From JALYRV01 sp040902895 (lineage in GTDB: Bacteria > Acidobacteriota > Vicinamibacteria > Vicinamibacterales > SCN-69-37), in the NCBI GenBank assembly GCA_040902895.1, contig JBBDWL010000047.1:1-64000 (forward strand): a stretch of 64,000 nt of DNA, read 5' to 3'. Below, one piece after another: positions 56,683-64,000 of the stretch; position 1 is the first letter of the stretch, and the number at the start of each line of letters is the position of its first letter. The translations under genes and the position numbers were made by a program. Below the pieces are notes generated by a model, which was not told where the DNA came from, did no database searches, and saw nothing but the letters and a program-made list of their open reading frames with translations.

Positions 56683-58290
56683 CTACCGCTTCTGGAATTC
56701 GGGCGAGCCGAGCAGCAGGACGAGCTGCTTCGGTTTGTCGGTGGCCTTCGCGACCGTCGCGCGCGTGCCTGGCGACAACGTGTCTTGCGACACGACGGTG
56801 TCGGGATCGACCGTGGCCGGGGCGACGCGTGTGCCGGGCAGCCGGTTCGCGACGAGCGCCACGGCAAAGTTCATGCGGTTGATCAGCGCGCCGCTGTTCA
56901 CCCACGTCACCGCCCTGTCGCTGTAGCCGGTCGGCGGCTGCGCGCCATAGAGCGGCATCCCGAGCGTGCGCAGCTGCTGCACGAGAGGCGCAGCGTTGCG
57001 CACGTCGGCGCCGGTCGCGCGCATCGCGCTGACGACGAACTCGAACGGCGTCTTGACCTTCGCGCGCCGCGCCTCGGCCGACATGAACTCTGGCGACGTC
57101 ACGATGGCGCGCGTCACCTTCTTCAAATCGCCGTCGCTGTCGAGAAACACCTTCGCGACGCGATCGACGAGCGCCGGCGGAGGAGTGTCGCACACGAAGC
57201 GCGTCACGAGCTTGCGCGCGATGTGCTTCGCCGTCGACGGATGGCGGGCGACGATGTCGAGCACGAGCTCGCCGTCGCGGCGGCCGCCATTGGCGGGAAT
57301 GCGGTGGCCGAGGACGATCTTTTCGCCTTTGTCGTGAATGCGATCGTTGAACGTGAAGTCGCCGCCGCCGCGACGCGGCGCCTCAATCGTCCACCCGGTG
57401 AAGGCGCGCGCCACTTCGATGACGTCCTTCTGCGTGTAGCCGCCGTCGACGCCGAGCGTGTGCAACTCGAGCAGCTCGCGTCCGTAGTTCTCGTTGAGGC
57501 CGCGCGCGGGCCGGGCTGGCTGCTGCATCGAACCCGGTTGATTATTCCCGGTTCGCCTGCGCGCTCCTGGGCGGAACCGGGAATAATCAACCGGGTTCAT
57601 TTCGGGCGCCGCACTCATCCAGTTGTCGAGATACCAGAGCATCGCGGGACTCTCTGCCGTGGCGCCGAGCATCTCGCGGAAGTTTCCCAGCACGTGCGGA
57701 CGGATCGCCTCGCGTTCGTACTCAGTGAGATAGAAGCGCGCGAATTGCCCCTTGCCTGCAAAGACGTTGAAATGGTTGAACCAGAAGTCGACCAGTACTT
57801 CCTCGAGCTGACGCTCGCTGTAGACGGCCCGCAGCAGCTTCTGCTGCGAGAGCTCGATGAGGGGAAGATTGGCCTGCTGCCGTTGCCGCATCTCGGCAGG
57901 AGCGGGCGCCGGCATCTGCCCAGGCTCGGTCGGCGGCGGCGCCATCTGCGGCGCGCCTTGCGCGCGGTTCGGCTGTCGGGCCTGCTGCGCGTTCCGCTGC
58001 TGCGGCGGCGTGTAGAACCGCGAGGCAATCTCGCTGCTCGAGAGATCCAGCGTCTGGAACGCAGACAGCTTCTGCTCGACCGCTTCATCGGGGATGGATG
58101 ATGGACTCAGCTGCGACGCGATGTACTTCTCGAGTCCCATCGCGCGCACGCGATCGACATCGCCCGGCCGGGCTCCAAATCCGATCCGGCCAAGCACGTG
58201 CAGGATTGCCTCATCGTCCTGTCCCGCCGTGAGGCTTGCGGTTCCGGCAGCCAGAACGGCGCAGAAGGTGATCGCCTTGAAAACTTTCAT
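56683..58290 (-). CDS. DUF1800 secreted protein with palindromic insertion
   Basis: 535 residues, signal peptide 1-23. DUF1800 blocks: LHVLGRIGFGARPGDVDRVRAMG, LVDFWFNHFNVF, ENYGRELLELHTLGVDGGYTQKDVIEVARAFTGWT and IARKLVTRFVCD. In the middle, some 23 residues after WMSAAPEM (NPVDYSRFRP and following) are encoded by a perfect 25-base-arm palindrome at 57530-57598 that keeps the frame. A Gln-rich stretch lies at about 95-155. Partner of DUF1501 downstream; function unknown. Confidence 0.88.
   Translation of the reverse strand: MKVFKAITFCAVLAAGTASLTAGQDDEAILHVLGRIGFGARPGDVDRVRAMGLEKYIASQLSPSSIPDEAVEQKLSAFQTLDLSSSEIASRFYTPPQQRNAQQARQPNRAQGAPQMAPPPTEPGQMPAPAPAEMRQRQQANLPLIELSQQKLLRAVYSERQLEEVLVDFWFNHFNVFAGKGQFARFYLTEYEREAIRPHVLGNFREMLGATAESPAMLWYLDNWMSAAPEMNPVDYSRFRPGARRRTGNNQPGSMQQPARPARGLNENYGRELLELHTLGVDGGYTQKDVIEVARAFTGWTIEAPRRGGGDFTFNDRIHDKGEKIVLGHRIPANGGRRDGELVLDIVARHPSTAKHIARKLVTRFVCDTPPPALVDRVAKVFLDSDGDLKKVTRAIVTSPEFMSAEARRAKVKTPFEFVVSAMRATGADVRNAAPLVQQLRTLGMPLYGAQPPTGYSDRAVTWVNSGALINRMNFAVALVANRLPGTRVAPATVDPDTVVSQDTLSPGTRATVAKATDKPKQLVLLLGSPEFQKR
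57530..57598. repeat. Palindromic element inside the DUF1800 coding sequence
   Basis: Perfect 25-base arms at 57530-57554 and 57574-57598 (each starting GAACC and ending GGTTC, with GATTATTCCC in the middle), 19-base loop. The whole 69-base element is a multiple of three and is translated. No relation to the GGGGACGGGTCT hairpins. Confidence 0.85.
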
Positions 58291-58305
58291 ACAGCAGAAT
58301 TAGAC

Positions 58306-59277
58306 ATGACCGGTCCGCGGTTGGTAAAAGCTCCCACAGTCCCCATTTTGCGCCAAATTTACGACGACACGTGGCGCATCTGGGCCGAGGGCCTGTCGCG
58401 GGCCGGGTACGAACGCTACAACCGCGCCCAGTTGGCGTCGCCGTGGGGAAGCACCCACCTCGACCGGGTGGCCCTCATGGACGGGGACACCGTGCTGGCC
58501 AGTGCCAAGCGCTATCGACTCACGCTTCGAGTCAATGGCGCGAACGCAGTTGCGATCGGGATTGGAGCCGTGTTTACGTCGCCCGCACTGCGCGGCCGGG
58601 GTCACGGCGCGGCCATTGTCGAAGAGATCATCGCCGGCGCCGCGAACGATGGAGCGCATTACGCCCTGCTTTTTTCGGAGATCGATCCGGCGTTCTATGC
58701 GCGCCTCGGCTTCGAGCCGATCCCCATTGCCGAAGCCACGCTTCTTCTCAAAATGCAGAAGCGTGAAGGCGCGCCTGCCGTGCTGATGCGTGACGGCGCG
58801 GATCGCGATCTCGACAACATTTCCGCCATGCACGAGGACCGCGCTTCGCAGTATGCGTTTTCGTTGAGACGCGATCCGGACTACGTGCGCTTCGCGATCT
58901 CGAAGCGGCGCCTGCTCGCCGCCTCGGGGCCGCCGGGCCTGCGCCACGTCGAGTTCTTCGTCACGGAAGAAGGCGGCAACGCCGTGGCGTATGTCGTGGT
59001 GACGCGCGGGCCGGAAGGCCACGTGCTGGAAGAGTGGGGCGACCGCGATCCGTCGGGCGCGCGCGCCGGCGCGATGCTGCAGGCGCTGGCGGCGCGGACG
59101 CCCGCCGAAGATGTGGCGCCGCTTCGCACGTGGCTGCCGGCCGACTTCCATCCGCCGCAGCTCGATCGCGCGAGCGAGAAACCGGCCGCCGAGCAGGGCA
59201 TGATCCGCGGCATCGGCCGCCCGGCGCCGGCGCTGGACGCCGGCGGCGTCTTCTATCTCAAGGCTGATGCTTTTTGA
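58306..59277 (+). CDS. GNAT acetyltransferase-domain protein
   Basis: 323 residues from the ATG at 58306, 15 bases from the divergent DUF1800 start. The N-terminal half is a GNAT domain: VALMDGDTVLASAKRY, AIGIGAVFTSPALRGRGHGAAIVEEII with the acetyl-CoA loop RGRGHG, and ALLFSEIDPAFYARLGFEPI. The C-terminal half (about 175-300) is less conserved and may be a second, degenerate GNAT/sterol-carrier-like domain. Substrate unknown. The 3' end overlaps the convergent FAD gene by 25 bases. Confidence 0.78.
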   Translation: MTGPRLVKAPTVPILRQIYDDTWRIWAEGLSRAGYERYNRAQLASPWGSTHLDRVALMDGDTVLASAKRYRLTLRVNGANAVAIGIGAVFTSPALRGRGHGAAIVEEIIAGAANDGAHYALLFSEIDPAFYARLGFEPIPIAEATLLLKMQKREGAPAVLMRDGADRDLDNISAMHEDRASQYAFSLRRDPDYVRFAISKRRLLAASGPPGLRHVEFFVTEEGGNAVAYVVVTRGPEGHVLEEWGDRDPSGARAGAMLQALAARTPAEDVAPLRTWLPADFHPPQLDRASEKPAAEQGMIRGIGRPAPALDAGGVFYLKADAF

Positions 59278-60830
59278 GGCGTGCGTTTGAGCTCCGACGC
59301 CACATGCTGCGCAGCGAGCAGGCCGGGCAGACCGGTGATGCCGCCGCCGGGATGCGCGCCTGCCGATCCGAGATAGAGCCCGCGAACGGGCGAGCCGTAG
59401 CCGCCCATCCCCAGCGCCGGCCTCGCGACGAGCATCTGATCGAGTGCATGCTCGGCATGATGGATGTGTCCGCCGTCCATGCCGTACGTGAGCTCGAGGT
59501 CTTCCGGCGTGATGACTTCAGCGTGGACGACGATCTGCGCGATGCCCGGTGAGACGGTCTCGAGCACGCGCATCACGGACGCAAGCAGCGCGGCGCCTTC
59601 GTCTTTCCATGTGCCGGATCGCAGCGTGCGCGGCGCGTACTGCGCATAGATCGACATGACATGCTTGCCTGCCGGCGCAAGCGTGGCATCGTGCGTCGAC
59701 GGCACCGCGATTTCGAGCCACGGCTCCGGTGACGCCTGGCCGTACTTGGCCGCGTCGAAGGCGCGCTCGAGATAATCGACATCAGGACCCACATGAATCC
59801 GTCCGCGCAGCGACGACGGATGCGCCGCCAGCGCCGGAAAGACCGGAAGCGCGTCGAGCGAAAGGTTGACCTTGGCGGTGACCCCCCGCGCGCGGATGTT
59901 CTGCGTGTGTCTGACGGCGTCCGGAGGAATCAATCCTGGTTCGATCAGATCGAGCAGCGTGCGTTTCGGTCCGGCCGCTGACAGTACGGCGCGGCACGCA
60001 ATCGTCTCACCGGATTCGAGCGACACGCCCGCGACGGCATCGTCTTCCATGACGATGCGTCTCACCGCGGCCGACACCAGAATCTTCGCGCCCGCCGCGG
60101 TGGCGGCCTTCGCGAGCGCGTCAGAAAATGCGCTGACGCCTCCCGTGAGCGTGAGACCGCTGCCGGCTGGATGCGGATCGAATGCGAGCTGATAGAGATA
60201 GGTCAGCGTGCTGCCGGCCGAGCGCGGTCCGAGCATGGCGCCGAGCAGTCCCCGCGCCGCAATTGCCGCCTTCAGCAGATCGTCGGTGAACCACTCGTCG
60301 ACAAAGTCGGCGATAGGCATCGGTCCCCAGCGCAGCAGTCCGTATGCCGTGCGCCGATCGAGCGCTCTGAACTTTCGCGCCGCCCCGCCCAGGGCCAGCA
60401 TGTCGGTGATCGCCGGCGCATCGATGTCGGGCGCACGTTTTTCGAGCACCGCACCCACGACGGCCGCCGCCTGGCGCACCTCGCCGACGAAGCGGCGGTA
60501 CCGTTCCGCGTCGACCTCTGAGCTCACCGACAACGCCTCGACCGTCTTGGCGTGATCGGCATAAAAAGGAATGGCTCTGCCTGACGCGCTGACGGCGGTC
60601 AGTGGAATGTCGGGCCGCACCCACTCGAGACCGTTGAGGGTGATGGCACGCGTAAGCGCGGGATGCATCGGCGGCAGCGAGTGCGACAGCGCATTCGATG
60701 CCGCGCCGCCGACCGTCGCACGTTGTTCGAGGACGAGCGTGCTGAATCCCGCGCGCGCCAGCTGCTCGGCTGCGACGAGTCCATTGTGTCCGGCGCCGAT
60801 GACGATGACGTCGACCGGGTCGTGGCTCAT
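59253..60830 (-). CDS. FAD-dependent oxidoreductase, phytoene-desaturase/PYROXD2-like (second gene)
   Basis: 525 residues from the ATG at 60830, which overlaps the stop of the upstream homologue (ATGA). Dinucleotide-binding VDVIVIGAGHNGLVAAEQLARAGFSTLVLEQ, then TVGGAASNALSHSL, ISDFVDEWF-like helix, and C-terminal GLYLGSAGAHPGGGITGLPG, the flavin-binding end of carotenoid desaturase-like enzymes. No crt genes are adjacent; family members also oxidise other substrates. Paralogue of 60827-62482. Confidence 0.85.
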   Translation of the reverse strand: MSHDPVDVIVIGAGHNGLVAAEQLARAGFSTLVLEQRATVGGAASNALSHSLPPMHPALTRAITLNGLEWVRPDIPLTAVSASGRAIPFYADHAKTVEALSVSSEVDAERYRRFVGEVRQAAAVVGAVLEKRAPDIDAPAITDMLALGGAARKFRALDRRTAYGLLRWGPMPIADFVDEWFTDDLLKAAIAARGLLGAMLGPRSAGSTLTYLYQLAFDPHPAGSGLTLTGGVSAFSDALAKAATAAGAKILVSAAVRRIVMEDDAVAGVSLESGETIACRAVLSAAGPKRTLLDLIEPGLIPPDAVRHTQNIRARGVTAKVNLSLDALPVFPALAAHPSSLRGRIHVGPDVDYLERAFDAAKYGQASPEPWLEIAVPSTHDATLAPAGKHVMSIYAQYAPRTLRSGTWKDEGAALLASVMRVLETVSPGIAQIVVHAEVITPEDLELTYGMDGGHIHHAEHALDQMLVARPALGMGGYGSPVRGLYLGSAGAHPGGGITGLPGLLAAQHVASELKRTPQKASALR

Positions 60831-62482
60831 ACGGGCAGGCTCCACGGATCGCGTCTGCGCGTGGAGGTCGACGCGTCGCTTGTGCGGCCGTCACCCGTGC
60901 CGCGGCCCGTGGCACGCAGAATTGCCGCCGCGGCATTGCGCCCTGGCGCCGCCATGATGCCGCCGCCCGGATGCGTGGCCGATCCGCACATATACAGGTT
61001 GCGCACCGGCGTGCGATACGAGGCCCACCCCGGCGCGGGACGCAGGAAGAAGAGCTGCTCGAGCGTGAGCTCGCCCTGAAAGATGTTGCCTTCCGAAAGT
61101 CCCCACTCCCGCTCGAGGTCGAGCGGCGTGACGACCTGGCGGTGCAGGATGATGTCTTTGATGTTGGGCGCGTGCTCGGCGATCGTATTGATGACGGTGT
61201 CGCCGAACGCCTCCTTCTGCTCGTCCCAGGTGCCGTCCTTCAGGTGATACGGCGCGTATTGCACAAAGCACGACATTACATGCTTGCCTGACGGCGCGAC
61301 GCTGGGATCGGTCAGGCTCGGGATCACGATGTCCATGTACGGCCGTCTCGAAAACCGTCCGTACTTCGCATCGTCATACGCCCGTTCCATGTAATCGATG
61401 CTGGGCGAGATCGACATCGCGCCGCGCAGGTGGGGGCCGGCGCCCGGCAGCGATGTGAAATTGGGGAGCGCGTCGAGCGCGAGATTGACCTTGCCCGACG
61501 ATCCGCGGAATTTGTAGCGGTTGATGTCTTCGACGAAATCCTCCGGCAGGTGCTCGACGCCCGTCATCTTGATGAACGTGAGCCGCGGATCCACGCTCGA
61601 CGCGACGACGCCGCCAAGGATGTAGTCGCCGTTCTCGAGGATGACGCCGGTGGCCGTGCCGTTCGACACGATGATTTTCGCCACCGCGGTTTCGGTGCGA
61701 ATGTCGGCGCCCGCGGCACGCGCGGCGCTCGCGATGGCGTTCGACACCATGCCCGTGCCGCCTCGCGAAAGGCCCCACGACCGGAACGCGCCGTCGATTT
61801 CTCCCATGTAGTGGTGCAGCAGCACGTACGCGGTGCCGGGGGATCGCACGCCGAGGAAGGTGCCGATGATGCCCGACGCCGACATCGTGGCCTTGAGGAC
61901 GTCGGTCTCGAACCACTGATCGAGAAAATCGACCGCGCTCATCGTCATCAGCTGCAACTGGTTGTAGCGGTCGCGCGGCGGAAGGCGGCGAAAGCGATTG
62001 ACGAGCCCGATCATCTCGCGGATGCCCGCAAGACCGGGCCTGGTTGGATCGGGCGGCGTCATCGCCATGATCGGCTTGACGAAGCGTCCCATCTCGATCA
62101 TCGCCTGCGAGTACTCATCGTAGGCTTCGGCGTCGACCTTCGAGTGACGGGCGATCTCGCGGCGCGTCTGCCCATGGTCGTTCGTGCGCCACAGATAGTT
62201 GCCGTCGGGCATCGGCGTGAACGTGCCGTCGAGCGGCAGAATCTCGAGGCCGTGCCGCGCGAGATCGAGCTCGCGAATAATCTCGGGACGCAGCAGCGAC
62301 ACGACGTATGACGCGACCGAAAACTTGAAGCCGGGAAAGATCTCTTCGGTCACCGCCGCGCCGCCAAGCACGTGCCGCCGCTCGAGCACGAGCACCTTGC
62401 GCCCCGCGCGGGCCAGATAGGCGGCCGTGGTCAATCCGTTGTGACCGCCACCGATGATGATCGCGTCGTATTTCTGCGACAT
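60827..62482 (-). CDS. FAD-dependent oxidoreductase, phytoene-desaturase/PYROXD2-like (first gene)
   Basis: 551 residues. N-terminal YDAIIIGGGHNGLTTAAYLARAGRKVLVLERRHVLGGAAVTEEIFPGFKFS, middle SAVDFLDQWFETDVLKATMSASGIIGTFLGVRSPGTAYVLLHH, C-terminal LYMCGSATHPGGGIMAAPGRNAA. Same family as the next gene with which it overlaps by 4 bases; the pair may form a heteromer. It is divergent from the GcvT-like gene across a nested inverted repeat. Confidence 0.87.
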   Translation of the reverse strand: MSQKYDAIIIGGGHNGLTTAAYLARAGRKVLVLERRHVLGGAAVTEEIFPGFKFSVASYVVSLLRPEIIRELDLARHGLEILPLDGTFTPMPDGNYLWRTNDHGQTRREIARHSKVDAEAYDEYSQAMIEMGRFVKPIMAMTPPDPTRPGLAGIREMIGLVNRFRRLPPRDRYNQLQLMTMSAVDFLDQWFETDVLKATMSASGIIGTFLGVRSPGTAYVLLHHYMGEIDGAFRSWGLSRGGTGMVSNAIASAARAAGADIRTETAVAKIIVSNGTATGVILENGDYILGGVVASSVDPRLTFIKMTGVEHLPEDFVEDINRYKFRGSSGKVNLALDALPNFTSLPGAGPHLRGAMSISPSIDYMERAYDDAKYGRFSRRPYMDIVIPSLTDPSVAPSGKHVMSCFVQYAPYHLKDGTWDEQKEAFGDTVINTIAEHAPNIKDIILHRQVVTPLDLEREWGLSEGNIFQGELTLEQLFFLRPAPGWASYRTPVRNLYMCGSATHPGGGIMAAPGRNAAAAILRATGRGTGDGRTSDASTSTRRRDPWSLPV

Positions 62483-62486
62483 GAGC

Positions 62487-62556
62487 AGGAGACAGGATAC
62501 AGGAGACAGTAAACAGGAGGGAGCTCCTGTCTCCTGTATTCTGTATCCTGTCTCCT
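62487..62556. repeat. Nested inverted repeat of CAGGAGACAGGATACAG type
   Basis: Outer 16-base arms AGGAGACAGGATACAG (62487-62502) and CTGTATCCTGTCTCCT (62541-62556) are perfect; inner arms AGGAGACAG (62501-62509)/CTGTCTCCT (62527-62535) and ACAGGAG/CTCCTGT nest inside. The ATG of the GcvT-like gene follows directly. Confidence 0.8.
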
Positions 62557-63771
62557 ATGCCTGTCGCGTCTCCGTTGCACTCTCGCACCTTTCCCCTGTG
62601 CACCAGCCTGAACTATCGCGATTGGGCCGGGTACTACGCGGTGAGCGCGTACGAGACGCATCACGAGCATGAGTACAACGCGATCCGCAACGGCGCGGCG
62701 CTGATCGATATCTCTCCGCTGTTCAAATACATCCTTCGCGGTGCCGATGCGACGCGGCTCGTGGACCGCATCATCACGCGCAATGCGCAGAAGATGAAGC
62801 TCGGGCAGGTCTACTACACGCCGTGGTGCGATGAACGCGGCATGGTGCTCGACGATGGGACAGTGACACGGCTGGAGGCGAACGCGTATCGCTGGACCGC
62901 AGCAGAGCCGAATCTGCGGTGGATACGCGAGAACGCGCGCGGCTTCGACGTGGAGATCGAAGACGCGTCGGAACGCATTGCGGCGATGGCGCTGCAGGGG
63001 CCGACGTCCGGCGCGTTGCTGCTGCGCGCAGCGGAGGCCGACATCGCGTCATTGAAGTACTTCCGGATGACCGAGGGCCGCATCCAGGGCATTCCGGTCG
63101 AGATTTCACGCACCGGATATACCGGCGATCTGGGGTTCGAGATCTGGGTCGCGGCCGACCAGGCGTCTGCCGTGTGGGACGTGCTGATGAAGGAAGGCCG
63201 CGCGTTTGGCGTGAAGCCCACCGGCATGCTCGCGCTCGACGTGTCGCGCATCGAAGCGGGGCTGCTGCTGATTGACGTCGATTTTTTCAGCGCGCGCAAA
63301 GCGCAGATCGCGTCGCAGCTTTACACGCCGTACGAGATGAGCCTCGACAGGCTGGTGGATCTCGCGAAAGAATCATTTATCGGCCGCGCGGCGCTGGCAC
63401 AAGCCGCCAAACGCGGCCCGGCCCGCCGCATCGTCGGACTCGAATTCGACTGGCCCGAGGTTGAGCGCATCTACGAACACGTGGGACTGCCGCCGATGAC
63501 GACGGCGACGGCGTCGCGTGTGGCCGTGCCCGTGTACTCGGGCGGCCGGCAGGTTGGCCGCGCGACCTCGACGACCTGGTCACCGATCCTCAAGCGCATG
63601 ATCGCGCTCGCCACGCTCGACGCATCAATGTCGGCGCCAGGCACGCACGTCGACGTCGAGCACACCGTCGATGCCGTCCGGCACCGCGTCGGCGCGACGG
63701 TCACGCCAACACCCTTCTACAATCCGCCTCAGAAGACGGGGCCGCTAGGAACAGCCCAAGGTAAATCGTAG
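62557..63771 (+). CDS. GcvT-family aminomethyltransferase / folate-dependent demethylase
   Basis: 404 residues. GcvT fold blocks: NYRDWAGYYAVSAYETHHEHEYNAIRNGAALIDISPLFKY, LQGPTSGALLLRAAEAD, VEISRTGYTGDLGFEIWV, GMLALDVSRIEAGLLLIDVDF and a C-terminal barrel VPVYSGGRQVGRATSTTWSPILKRMIALA. Glycine-cleavage T proteins and dimethylglycine/sarcosine demethylases pass a methyl-derived one-carbon unit to tetrahydrofolate. No gcvP/gcvH nearby; a Rieske oxygenase of the N-demethylase type is convergent, favouring a demethylase role. No Shine-Dalgarno sequence because a repeat abuts the start. Confidence 0.87.
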   Translation: MPVASPLHSRTFPLCTSLNYRDWAGYYAVSAYETHHEHEYNAIRNGAALIDISPLFKYILRGADATRLVDRIITRNAQKMKLGQVYYTPWCDERGMVLDDGTVTRLEANAYRWTAAEPNLRWIRENARGFDVEIEDASERIAAMALQGPTSGALLLRAAEADIASLKYFRMTEGRIQGIPVEISRTGYTGDLGFEIWVAADQASAVWDVLMKEGRAFGVKPTGMLALDVSRIEAGLLLIDVDFFSARKAQIASQLYTPYEMSLDRLVDLAKESFIGRAALAQAAKRGPARRIVGLEFDWPEVERIYEHVGLPPMTTATASRVAVPVYSGGRQVGRATSTTWSPILKRMIALATLDASMSAPGTHVDVEHTVDAVRHRVGATVTPTPFYNPPQKTGPLGTAQGKS

Positions 63772-63816
63772 ATTGTAAATAGCATTGTCTATTGCGCCAT
63801 TGTGCCCGTCGCGCCG

Positions 63817-64000
63817 TCACTGGCTCGGATCTTCCCCGAGCACCACGGTGATGAAGCGATCGAAGGCGTATAGCAGATCCTCGCGATCCGAATACGGACC
63901 GGGCACGTAGCCGCGCGACGAGATGCCCAGCTGCGAGAGCTCGCAGACGTGCCAGTCCTGGCGGTTCGTCATGTCCCAGAACTCGAGCACGTCGCTGGCG
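63817..64000 (-). CDS. Rieske-type ring-hydroxylating oxygenase alpha subunit, C-terminal fragment
   Basis: The last 60 codons are present; the N terminus lies beyond the right edge. VLEFWDMTNRQDWHVCELSQ, GISSRGYVPGPYSDRED and LLYAFDRFI match the C terminus of oxygenases such as glycine-betaine/stachydrine/carnitine-type monooxygenases. Stop TGA at 63817. It is convergent with the GcvT-like gene, 45 bases apart, suggesting oxidative N-demethylation followed by folate transfer. Confidence 0.75.
   Translation of the reverse strand, partial: ASDVLEFWDMTNRQDWHVCELSQLGISSRGYVPGPYSDREDLLYAFDRFITVVLGEDPSQ

Noticed and set aside
56227..58101. 624-codon open frame antisense to DUF1501/DUF1800
   Set aside because: Spans two real genes and their gap; no conserved features.

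Overview
The window reads as chromosomal DNA of a high-GC Gram-negative bacterium, most likely an acidobacterium of the Vicinamibacteria type. This is inferred from style rather than from a marker gene: secreted amidohydrolases, beta-lactamase-fold hydrolases, a DUF1501/DUF1800 pair, beta-barrel proteins, many small toxin-antitoxin loci and many short palindromic repeats. No rRNA, tRNA, transposase, integrase or CRISPR array was recognised.

Layout. 1-11.8 kb holds a serine hydrolase, two paralogous outer-membrane barrel proteins, a YbiT-type ABC-F ATPase, two toxin-antitoxin modules (the second in an operon with the ribosome-rescue factor ArfB) and two amidohydrolase genes carrying three amidohydrolase domains. 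11.8-21.6 kb is a visibly less GC-rich accessory island. On the minus strand it has a tightly overlapping operon: controller-type HTH protein, GHKL ATPase, unknown Rossmann-like protein, EndoIII/DEMETER-like glycosylase, cytosine-C5 methyltransferase. Facing it is a second GHKL ATPase on the plus strand. A palindrome upstream of the controller gene has one half-site repeated exactly upstream of the facing ATPase, so both arms probably form one regulated restriction-modification-like or defence system. Next to it lie a DUF3427-like protein and a DUF3883 nuclease-like protein. 21.6-36 kb is a mixed zone with broken or fused toxin genes, three further PIN-domain toxin loci, a 5'-nucleotidase lipoprotein, an intradiol dioxygenase, a TetR regulator, a serine hydrolase and a GT4 glycosyltransferase coupled to a GH130 phosphorylase.

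36-46.4 kb carries almost the whole arginine pathway as two divergent operons, argC-B-D-(NAGS)-J-F and argR-G-H, with an ARG-box-like operator over the argC start. 46.4-64 kb holds envelope proteins, an M14 metallopeptidase, a ThiO-like oxidase, a pterin dehydratase, a MerR regulator, an orphan microcompartment shell protein, a D-amino-acid PLP enzyme, the DUF1501/DUF1800 pair and a set of FAD, GcvT-like and Rieske enzymes that suggests N-demethylation chemistry.

The most unusual features are the GHKL/methyltransferase/glycosylase island and several unrelated repeat families that have entered coding sequence without breaking the reading frame (argF, the ThiO-like oxidase, a VapB antitoxin tail, DUF1800, the double amidohydrolase) or that lie directly against stop codons.
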